A stretch of DNA of 64,000 nt from Streptomyces sp. NBC_00554 (lineage in GTDB: Bacteria; Actinomycetota; Actinomycetes; Streptomycetales; Streptomycetaceae): NCBI RefSeq assembly GCF_041431135.1, contig NZ_CP107799.1, positions 992,001-1,056,000 on the forward strand. Direction: 5' to 3'. Below, piece by piece: positions 54,606-62,141 of this stretch. The position numbers and the translations under genes were made by a program. The notes under the pieces are model-generated. The model saw only the letters and a list, made by a program, of their open reading frames with translations, made no database searches and was not told the origin of the DNA. Within the stretch, counting starts at the first letter, position 1. Every line of letters starts with the position of its first letter.

Positions 54606-55627
54606 CGGCCCGTGGTGACGCGGGCGATCATCAGGGCGACCAGGATGATTCCGCCGTAGATGGCCTGGATCCAGAAGGACGGCACCTGGGCGAGCGTGAG
54701 CAGGTTCTGTACGACGCCGAGCAGCAGGACACCGGTGAGGGCGCCGAACATGGTGCCCTTGCCGCCGTCGAGGCTGATACCGCCGATGACCGCGGCCGCG
54801 AACACCGTGAAGATCATGTTGTTGCCCTGGTTGGCGCTGATCGCGCCCACATAGCCGGTCTGCATGATCCCGCCGGCGGCGGCGAGGACTCCCGCGACGA
54901 CGAAGACGCCGAGCATCACGCGTTCGACCCGGATACCGGCCGCCCGGGCCGCGTCCGCGTTGCCGCCGATGGCGTACAGGGCGCGGCCGATGCGGTGGTA
55001 CTTGAGGATCAGGCCCGCGACACCGAAGGCCACGGCGGCCAGCCACACGGACATCGGGATGCTCAGGAACGTGGTGGTGGCCAGCGAGAAGAACGAGTCG
55101 GGCATCCCGAAGAGCGTCTTGCCCTCGGTGGCGCCGACCAGCAGCCCGCGCAGGACGATCAGCATCGCGAGGGTGACGATGAAGGCGTTGAGCTTGAACT
55201 TCACGACCAGGATGCCGTTGAAGGCGCCGACGACCCCGCCCACCACGAGGATCGCGAGGAGGGCGAACACGGCGGGGAACTCCGTGCCCCAGCCGGACTG
55301 CGCGGCGGGCAGCACAAGGAGCGCGCCGACGGCCGGCGCGATGCCGACGACCGACTCGAGGGACAGGTCGAACTTGCCGGTGATGAGGACGAGCGACTCG
55401 GCGAGCACCACCATGGCGAGCGCTGCGGAGGCGCCCAGGATGGAGATCAGGTTGCGCTCGGTGAGGAAGGAGTCGTTGACGAACGCGCCGAGGATGACGA
55501 GCAGCAACAGGGCGGGAACGAGGGCGAGTTCGCGGGCCCGGCGGAGCATTACCGTCTTGGCTGCGCGGGGGTCGGGCACGCGTACGGGGGTGGCGGTCGA
55601 GGCCGACGGGGCCTTCGTGTCAGCCAT
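54593..55627 (-). CDS. Sugar ABC importer permease (RbsC family)
   Basis: A 344-residue membrane protein of the ribose/galactose permease family. An N-terminal cytoplasmic region (~1-30) rich in Ala/Pro/Thr precedes about nine helices. Family motifs: [20 protein letters not shown] (~85-104), [16 protein letters not shown], the EAA-like coupling loop [17 protein letters not shown] (~213-229), and [20 protein letters not shown] (~273-292). It pairs with the ATPase whose stop overlaps the start here. The likely cargo is L-fucose or a fucosyl sugar, inferred from the operon. The 3' end lies in a tandem repeat. Confidence 0.92.
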   Translation of the reverse strand: MADTKAPSASTATPVRVPDPRAAKTVMLRRARELALVPALLLLVILGAFVNDSFLTERNLISILGASAALAMVVLAESLVLITGKFDLSLESVVGIAPAVGALLVLPAAQSGWGTEFPAVFALLAILVVGGVVGAFNGILVVKFKLNAFIVTLAMLIVLRGLLVGATEGKTLFGMPDSFFSLATTTFLSIPMSVWLAAVAFGVAGLILKYHRIGRALYAIGGNADAARAAGIRVERVMLGVFVVAGVLAAAGGIMQTGYVGAISANQGNNMIFTVFAAAVIGGISLDGGKGTMFGALTGVLLLGVVQNLLTLAQVPSFWIQAIYGGIILVALMIARVTTGRAQD

Positions 55628-57113
55628 GGTCCACTCCTTCGATGGAGGCGATCAGCTCGTGGTCGTGCCAGCCCGCCGGATGCTCGGCGACGACACGGCC
55701 GTGGAAGAGGACGAGGACCCGGTCGCAGCGGCGCAGGTCGTCGAGTTCGTCGGAGACGACGAGCACGGCGGTGCCGTCCTCGCGGGCGCTGTCCATGCGG
55801 GACAACAGGGACTCCTTGGACTTCACGTCGACGCCCGCGGTGGGGTTGATGAGGACGAGAAGGCGCGGGTCGGAGGCGAGCGCGCGGGCCATGACGACCT
55901 TCTGCGCGTTGCCTCCGGAGAGGTCGGAGACAGGCTGCTCGGGGCCCTCGGTGTGGATGTCGAGGCGGTCGATCAGCTCGGTGGCGAAGCCGCGTTTGCG
56001 GTCGGTGCCGATGAAGCCGTAGCGGCCGAGACGGTTCAGGACGGTCATGGTGGCGTTGTCGCCGATGCTCATCCCGGAGACGAGTCCCTGGTCGTGCCGG
56101 TCGCGCGGGACGAAGCCGACGCCCGCCTTGAGTGTGGCCTGCACGTCACCGAACGGGAGCCCCTTGCCGTCGAGTTGAGCGCTTCCGCCGGTCGGTGTGT
56201 GCAGTCCGGCGAAGGACTCGGCCAGCTCGATCTTCCCGCTGCCGCTGGAGCCGGCGAGGCCGACGACCTCACCGCTGCGGACAGTCAGATCGACACTCTC
56301 GTACGACTCCGATGTGAGCCCCTTGGCGTCGAGGACGACCGGCGCCTCACGGTCCGTCTTCCTGATCTGCACGGACTTCTCGGCGATCGCCTCGCCCGCC
56401 ATGGCCTCCACCAGTGCCGGGCGCGGGAGTTCGGCGACCGGCGCGGTGGTGATCCAGCGGGCGTCGCGCAGGACCGTCACCGTCTGGCACACCTCGTACA
56501 CCTCCTGAAGGTGGTGCGAGATGAACAGGAAGGTGACGCCGGAGTCCTGGAGTGCGCGCATGCGGGTGAAGAGCCGCTCGATCTCGCGGTTGTCGAGCTG
56601 CGCGGTCGGCTCGTCGAGAACAATGAAGCGGGCGCCGAAGCTCAACGCCCGTGCGATCTCCACCATTTGGCGGTCCTCGACCTTGAGGTCGGCCGTGCGC
56701 GCCTCCGGGTCGACGTGCACGTCCCAGGTCTCCAGGACCTCCGCCGCCTCGGACCTCAGCCTGCGCCAGCTGATGAGGCCGCCGCGGCCCGTCGGCTGAC
56801 GGTTGATGAAGAGGTTCTCGGCGACCGTCAACTCCGGTACGACGGTGGGCTTCTGGTAGACACAGGCCACCTTGCGGCGCCAGGCGTCGCGGTCGGCGAG
56901 CGCGGGCGCCGGCTCGCCGTCGAAGCGGACCGTGCCCTCGTCGGGGGCCTGGAGGCCGGTGAGGATGGTGACGAGGGTGGACTTGCCCGCGCCGTTGCGG
57001 CCGACGAGAGCATGCGACTCACCGGGGAGGACAGTGAGTTGGCCGTCTTGGAGGGCGACGGTGGGGCCGTACCGCTTGGCCACCCCCCGTGCCTCCACCA
57101 GTGGTGTACTCAT
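55620..57113 (-). CDS. Sugar ABC importer ATPase, double domain (RbsA/MglA family)
   Basis: A 497-residue protein with two ABC domains, as usual for this family. The first has GRNGAGKST (~36-44), the signature as KVEDRQMVEIARAL, and FIVLDEPTAQLD. The second has GSSGSGKIE in place of a strict Walker A, signature LSGGNAQKVVMARAL and LVLINPTAGVD, where the usual catalytic Glu is Asn-Pro, so the second site is probably degenerate in hydrolysis, as is common in RbsA-type proteins. The ATG overlaps the binding protein's stop (ATGA). Confidence 0.93.
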   Translation of the reverse strand: MSTPLVEARGVAKRYGPTVALQDGQLTVLPGESHALVGRNGAGKSTLVTILTGLQAPDEGTVRFDGEPAPALADRDAWRRKVACVYQKPTVVPELTVAENLFINRQPTGRGGLISWRRLRSEAAEVLETWDVHVDPEARTADLKVEDRQMVEIARALSFGARFIVLDEPTAQLDNREIERLFTRMRALQDSGVTFLFISHHLQEVYEVCQTVTVLRDARWITTAPVAELPRPALVEAMAGEAIAEKSVQIRKTDREAPVVLDAKGLTSESYESVDLTVRSGEVVGLAGSSGSGKIELAESFAGLHTPTGGSAQLDGKGLPFGDVQATLKAGVGFVPRDRHDQGLVSGMSIGDNATMTVLNRLGRYGFIGTDRKRGFATELIDRLDIHTEGPEQPVSDLSGGNAQKVVMARALASDPRLLVLINPTAGVDVKSKESLLSRMDSAREDGTAVLVVSDELDDLRRCDRVLVLFHGRVVAEHPAGWHDHELIASIEGVDHG

Positions 57114-58186
57114 CAGACCGTGTTGCCCCAGAGTGAGGCGTCGTCCACGTTGTCCTTGGTCACCAGCGGCGCGGGCAGCTGGTCCTCGAGGATCCCGCTG
57201 GGCAGCTTGACGATCTCGGAGTCGTGGTCGGTCGGGCCGGGCTTGAAGGTCTTCCCCTGCATCGCCGCCTTGATGTAGTACATGCCGTACTTGGCGTACA
57301 GGTCGGCGGGCTGCGAGACGGTGGCGTCTATCTGGCCCTTGCGGATGGCGTCGTACTCCTGCGGGATACCGTCGTTCGAGACGATCGTGATGTGGCCCGC
57401 CTGGCCGACCGTCTTCAGCATTCCCTTGGACTTGAGGGTCTGCAGGGTGGGCGCCAGGTAGACGCCGCCCGCCTGCATGTAGATGCCCTTGATGTCGGGG
57501 TTGGCGTTCAGGAGGGTGTCCAGCTTGGAGGCCGCGGTGTCGGACTCCCACTTCGCCGGTATCTCCAGGACCGAGAGCTTCGGGTACTTCTCCTTCACGC
57601 AGGAGCGGAAGGCCTCCGAGCGGTCACGGCCGTTGACGGACGCCAGATCGCCCATGATCTGCACGACCTTGCCGGACTTGACCTGCTCGCCGAGGTAGTC
57701 GCAGGCCTTCTCGCCGTACGCCACGTTGTTGGCGCGTACGACCATGGCGACCTTGCCCTTCTCGGGCGCCACGTCGACGGCGACCACGGGGACGCCCTTG
57801 CGCTCGGCCTGGTCCAGGCCCGCGGCGATCGCGGCGCTGTCGAGGGGGGCCACGACGATGCCCTTCACGCCCTGGTTGAGCTGGTTGTTGATGTCGGTGA
57901 TCTGCTGCGACGGGTCACTGTTGGAGTTGACGGTCTTGAGCGCGTTCACGCCCTCGGACTCCGCCATCTTCGGCACATAGTCGTTGTACGACTGCCAGAA
58001 CGGCGAGGTCAGCAGGGGCAGGATCACCCCGACCTTGCCGGTGCCGTCGCCTGCTCCGTCGCCGGAGGCGACGGTGTCCTTGGTGCTGCCGCAAGCCCCG
58101 AGCACGAGGGTGGCGCACGCGGCCGCAGCCGCCGCACGCACCGCTCGCGACGAGTTTCGCCTGTTACGCACAGTTCTGCCGGCCAT
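57113..58186 (-). CDS. Sugar-binding lipoprotein of the ABC importer
   Basis: A 357-residue periplasmic-binding-type lipoprotein. The signal peptide with twin-basic region RNRRNSSRAVRAAAAAACA ends in lipobox LVLGAC (Cys ~32). The mature domain is the RbsB-like fold: VGVILPLLTSPFWQSYNDYV (~52-71), VNSNSDPSQQITDINNQLNQ, GIVVAPLDSAAI, VRANNVAYGE, VSNDGIPQEYDAIRKGQID. GAGGAG lies 7 nt before the chosen ATG. It is the first gene of the fucose operon and directly faces the GntR repressor. Confidence 0.93.
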   Translation of the reverse strand: MAGRTVRNRRNSSRAVRAAAAAACATLVLGACGSTKDTVASGDGAGDGTGKVGVILPLLTSPFWQSYNDYVPKMAESEGVNALKTVNSNSDPSQQITDINNQLNQGVKGIVVAPLDSAAIAAGLDQAERKGVPVVAVDVAPEKGKVAMVVRANNVAYGEKACDYLGEQVKSGKVVQIMGDLASVNGRDRSEAFRSCVKEKYPKLSVLEIPAKWESDTAASKLDTLLNANPDIKGIYMQAGGVYLAPTLQTLKSKGMLKTVGQAGHITIVSNDGIPQEYDAIRKGQIDATVSQPADLYAKYGMYYIKAAMQGKTFKPGPTDHDSEIVKLPSGILEDQLPAPLVTKDNVDDASLWGNTV

Positions 58187-58266
58187 CTGACGGCTCCTCA
58201 TTGAGCGAGATCGAGCAGGACGCGTGGCCGGAGGGTCCCTCTTCCAGCCGCCGCGACGAATATTTA

Positions 58267-58341
58267 TCAGACCACTTCGGGGTCACAACACCCCTCGACG
58301 CCAAATTTTCACGGTTTCGAGCCGTAGTGGTCCGACCACTT
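58267..58341. promoter_or_regulatory. FadR/GntR operator in the divergent promoter
   Basis: AGTGGT-CCG-ACCACT (58326-58340) is a perfect dyad of the TGGT-N3-ACCA type bound by FadR-subfamily regulators. A half-site GACCACTT recurs at 58270-58277, next to an AT-rich -10-like patch (AATATTTAT) facing the sugar-binding gene. Binding to both would repress the operon and the regulator's own gene. Confidence 0.7.
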
Positions 58342-58384
58342 GCCTGGTTAGACTGCGGCGCATCCGGCAACAGGAGGAAATCGC

Positions 58385-59086
58385 GTGGACGAGCCCGCCC
58401 CGCAGAAGGGCACCGTGACGCAGCGCGCCATCGAGCGGATCAAGGCGATGATCGGCGAGGGCAGTCTGGAGCCGGGGCAGCGGCTGCCCACCGAGCGTGA
58501 TCTCGCCGCGCAGCTGGGCATGTCCCGCAGCTCGATGCGCGAGGCGATCCGTGCGCTCACCGTCCTCGGCGTTCTGGAGGCGCGGCACGGTTCGGGCATC
58601 TACGTCACGCAGCTGGAGGCCGGGGACCTCCTGGAGACCTTCGGTGTGGTGGCCGATCTGTCCCGGGGCCCCCGGCTGGTCGAGCTGCTGGAGATCCGCC
58701 GGATCCTGGAGTCGACGGCGACCGCGCTGGCCGCCGCCCGGATCACCGAGGACCAGCTCGCCGACGTGGAGAAGCACCTGGCGGCGATGAACGCGACGGA
58801 CGATCCGGAGGAGATCCTCTCGCACGACCTCGCCTTCCACCGCGCCATCGCGGGCGCGGCCGGCAACGAGACGATGGCGGCCATCCTGGAGGGCCTCTCC
58901 TCGCGCACCTTCCGCGCCCGGGTCTGGCGCGGCTACCAGGAGGAGGGTGCCTTCGAACGCACGCGGCGCGAACACGCGGCGATTCACCGGGCGCTCGTCG
59001 CGCACGACCCGGAGGCGGCCAGGGCGGCCGCCGCCGCGCACGTGGGTGAGGTGGAGCAGTGGCTACGCTCCCAGCTCACGTCATGA
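58385..59086 (+). CDS. FadR-subfamily GntR repressor of the fucose operon
   Basis: A 233-residue regulator. The N-terminal winged helix is GEGSLEPGQRLPTERDLAAQ, then LGMSRSSMREAIRALTVLGVL (~25-66). The C-terminal FCD domain (~80-225) has ELLEIRRILES, HDLAFHRAIAGAAGNE and EHAAIHRAL, whose Asp and three His can bind metal and an organic acid. AGGAGG precedes the GTG. It diverges from the sugar operon across a perfect operator, so an intermediate such as fuconate or 2-keto-3-deoxyfuconate is a likely inducer. Confidence 0.93.
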   Translation: MDEPAPQKGTVTQRAIERIKAMIGEGSLEPGQRLPTERDLAAQLGMSRSSMREAIRALTVLGVLEARHGSGIYVTQLEAGDLLETFGVVADLSRGPRLVELLEIRRILESTATALAAARITEDQLADVEKHLAAMNATDDPEEILSHDLAFHRAIAGAAGNETMAAILEGLSSRTFRARVWRGYQEEGAFERTRREHAAIHRALVAHDPEAARAAAAAHVGEVEQWLRSQLTS

Positions 59087-59094
59087 CAGGTTGC

Positions 59095-62000
59095 TCAGGC
59101 TCGCGTCAACCGTAGGGTCACCAGCTCGAAGGCACGCAGCCGCAGGGTGATCCGGTCGCCGTCGTGCCCGGGTGCCGCCGCGTCCGCCAACGGCCGTTCC
59201 AGCAGGTCGGTCACCGTCACTCCGGCAACCTCGAAGCCCGTCGTCAGCGTGGCGCGCGTACGAGCGCCGCGTGACTCGTGGAAGCGGACGATCACGTCAC
59301 CGCTGCCGTCGTCGGCCAGTTTGAGCGCCGTCACGACGACGGCGTCCTGGTCGAGGGTCACCAGTGGCGCGACCTCCTGGGAGCCGGTCAGGCGCCGCTC
59401 CGGCAGATTGATCCGCCAGCCCTCGCGCACGGCGTCCCCGATCCCAGCGCCGGGCACCAGAGCGTGCCGGAAGCGGTGGACGCCCTGGTCGGTCTCGGGG
59501 TCGGGGAAGCGCGGGGCCCGGAGCAGCGAGACGCGCACGGTGGTGGTCGTACCGGAGTCGGTGTCGCGGACGGTACGGGTCACGTCGTGCCCGTACGTCG
59601 AGTCGTTGACGAGTGCGACGCCCCACCCGGGTTCCTCGATGTGCACGAACCGGTGGTTGCACGCCTCGAACTTGGCCGCCTCCCAGCTCGTGTTGGTGTG
59701 CGTGGGCCGGTAGAAGTGCCCGAACTGCGTTTCGGACGCGTACCTTTCGGCGTGCACATCGAGCGGGAAGGCCAGCTTCAGGAACTTCTCCGTCTCCTGC
59801 CAGTCGACCTCGGTGTCGATGCCGAGCCGCCGCTCCCCCGGTGCGAGGGACAGCACCTGGGTGACCCGCGACGCGCCGAAGGACCGTACGATCCGGACCG
59901 ACACGCCGTCGTCACCGGGCACGACCTCTTCCGCGTCGACCAGGTCGGTGACCGTGTTGCGGTAGAACTCGTCGACGTCCCAGGCGTCCCACATGTTCGG
60001 GAAGTCGGGGTGGAGCTGGAGCAGGTTCGCCGCCTGACCGGGCGCGACCGTCTCGCGCTCGGCTTGGATGTCGTACGCCGATACGACGAGACCCCGCGCG
60101 TCGATTTCGACCCGCAACAGCCCGTTGTCGAGGACGAATCCGCCGTCGACGCGGGGCGCGAGTGCGGTGCTGCCGTCGATTGCCGGGGTCCGCGCGCCGC
60201 CCGCCGGGACGCCGTCACGGTGGTGCGGCGCCGAGTTGAAGACGAGGGCCGCCGCGCCCTCGCCCGCCAGGGCGCGCTGGGCCGCGTCGATGATCGCGTT
60301 CAGCTCGCCGGCGAGGCGCTCGTAGGTGGCGCGGGCCTCCCGGTGCACCCAGGCGATGGAGGAGCCGGGCAGGATGTCGTGGAACTGGTGGAGCAGGACC
60401 GTCTTCCAGATGCGGTCCAACTCCTCGTACGGATAGGGGGATCCGGTCCGTACGGCTGCTGTCGCCGCCCACAGTTCGGCCTCGCGCAGGAGGTGTTCGC
60501 TGCGCCGGTTGCCCTGCTTGGTCTTCGCCTGGCTGGTGAGCGTGGCGCGGTGGAGTTCGAGGTACAACTCGCCGACCCACACGGGGGCGTTGGGGTACTC
60601 GGCCTCCGCCTTCTGGAAGAACTCCCCGGGCGTCTCCCACGTCACCGTCGCGGAGCCTTCGAGGTCCTTCAGCCGCGCCGCCTTCGCGATCATCTCCCGC
60701 GTCGTGCCGCCGCCTCCGTCGCCCCAGCCGGTGGGGGCGAGGGAGTGCCGGGCGACGCCCTTGTCCTTGAAGTTGCTCGCCGCGTGGGCGATCTCGCTGC
60801 CCTTCATCGAGCAGTTGTAGGTGTCGACGGGCGGGAAGTGCGTGAAGATGCGGGTGCCGTCGATGCCTTCCCACTGGAAGGTGTGGTGGGGGAACTTGTT
60901 GGTCTGCGACCAGGAGATCTTCTGCGTCAGCAGCCACTTGGAGCCGGCCGCCTTGATGATCTGCGGCAGCCCGGCGGCGAAGCCGAAGGTGTCGGGCAGC
61001 CAGGCCTCGTCGTTCTCGATGCCGAACTCGTCGAGGAAGAACCGCTTCCCGTGCACGAACTGACGGGCCATCGCCTCCGAGCCCGGCATGTTCGTGTCCG
61101 ACTCGACCCACATTCCGCCCGCGGGCACGAACCGCCCGTCGGCGACGGCCTTCTTGACCTTCGCCCACACCTCGGGGCGGTGCTCCTTCACCCAGGCCCA
61201 CTGCTGGGCCTGCGACATGGCGAAGATGAAGTCCGGCTCGTCCTCGATGAGGGCGGTCATGTTGGAGGTCGTCCGGGCCACCTTGCGGACCGTCTCGCGC
61301 AGCGGCCACAGCCATGCCGAGTCGATGTGCGCGTGCCCGACGGCGCTGATGCGGTGCGCGGAGGGCACGGCGGGCTCGGCCAGCACCCCGGCGAGCCGTG
61401 AACGTGCCGCGTCCGCCGTGCCGTTGACGTCCTGGAGGTCGACCGCGTCGAGCGCCCGGTCCACCGCCCGCAGGATGTCCCAGCGCCGGGCGGACTCCAC
61501 TGGCAGTTCGGCCATCAGCTCGCCGAGCACCTCCAGGTCGAGGACGAGGTGCCACACGGTCTCGTCGAAGACGGCTAGGTCCATCCGCTCCAGCTTGTAC
61601 TGCGGCTCGCTGCCCGCCGTCTCCTTGTCGCCCAACTGCGTGGGCAGGAAGGGGTGGTAGTCGAGGATGACCGGGTTGGAGGCGGCCTCGATGTGCAGCC
61701 TGACCTCCTCGCCGCCCTCGACCGGGGCGCCGATGCGGACCCACTGGTTGCGCGGGTTCAGGCCCTTCACCGGGGTCCCGTCGGGCCGGTAGACGAGCCC
61801 CTCGCACTGGAAGCCGGGCATGTTCTCGTCGAAGCCGAGGTCGAGGAGCGCCTCGACGGTCTTCCCGGCCCACGCCTGCGGAACGGTCCCGGTGACGCGG
61901 AACCAGCTGGTGCCCCACGGAGCACCCCAGCGTGCGCCCGCCTCGATCGGCTCCGTCCGGGCGGCGAGTCCTTCCGCCACCGGAACCGGCTCGCCCGGCG

Positions 62001-62112
62001 CGTGCCAGACCGCCACCTCCAGCGGCACGGACTCGGGGTACACGGCGGGGCGAATGCGCTCGTCGAGGACGCGCTTGAGGCGGCGTTCGACCAGGGTGCG
62101 GTCGTCATGCAT
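59095..62112 (-). CDS. GH38 alpha-mannosidase
   Basis: A 1005-residue family-38 glycoside hydrolase. The N-terminal bacterial extension (~1-250) is followed by the catalytic barrel: GHAHIDSAWLWPLRE (~262-276; zinc ligands His/Asp), MWVESDTNMPGSEA (~352-365; nucleophile Asp), WLPDTFGF and LLHQFHDILPGSS (~615-627; zinc His). C-terminal beta domains follow, with DIQAERETVAPGQ. It removes alpha-mannose from N-glycans or short manno-oligosaccharides. No signal peptide is seen, so it acts inside the cell on imported oligosaccharides. GGAG lies 8 nt before the ATG; its partner GH85 gene is 29 bp upstream in the same direction. Confidence 0.95.
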   Translation of the reverse strand: MHDDRTLVERRLKRVLDERIRPAVYPESVPLEVAVWHAPGEPVPVAEGLAARTEPIEAGARWGAPWGTSWFRVTGTVPQAWAGKTVEALLDLGFDENMPGFQCEGLVYRPDGTPVKGLNPRNQWVRIGAPVEGGEEVRLHIEAASNPVILDYHPFLPTQLGDKETAGSEPQYKLERMDLAVFDETVWHLVLDLEVLGELMAELPVESARRWDILRAVDRALDAVDLQDVNGTADAARSRLAGVLAEPAVPSAHRISAVGHAHIDSAWLWPLRETVRKVARTTSNMTALIEDEPDFIFAMSQAQQWAWVKEHRPEVWAKVKKAVADGRFVPAGGMWVESDTNMPGSEAMARQFVHGKRFFLDEFGIENDEAWLPDTFGFAAGLPQIIKAAGSKWLLTQKISWSQTNKFPHHTFQWEGIDGTRIFTHFPPVDTYNCSMKGSEIAHAASNFKDKGVARHSLAPTGWGDGGGGTTREMIAKAARLKDLEGSATVTWETPGEFFQKAEAEYPNAPVWVGELYLELHRATLTSQAKTKQGNRRSEHLLREAELWAATAAVRTGSPYPYEELDRIWKTVLLHQFHDILPGSSIAWVHREARATYERLAGELNAIIDAAQRALAGEGAAALVFNSAPHHRDGVPAGGARTPAIDGSTALAPRVDGGFVLDNGLLRVEIDARGLVVSAYDIQAERETVAPGQAANLLQLHPDFPNMWDAWDVDEFYRNTVTDLVDAEEVVPGDDGVSVRIVRSFGASRVTQVLSLAPGERRLGIDTEVDWQETEKFLKLAFPLDVHAERYASETQFGHFYRPTHTNTSWEAAKFEACNHRFVHIEEPGWGVALVNDSTYGHDVTRTVRDTDSGTTTTVRVSLLRAPRFPDPETDQGVHRFRHALVPGAGIGDAVREGWRINLPERRLTGSQEVAPLVTLDQDAVVVTALKLADDGSGDVIVRFHESRGARTRATLTTGFEVAGVTVTDLLERPLADAAAPGHDGDRITLRLRAFELVTLRLTRA

Positions 62113-62141
62113 GAGAGTGCTCCGTGGGGTGTGGGTGCGGG

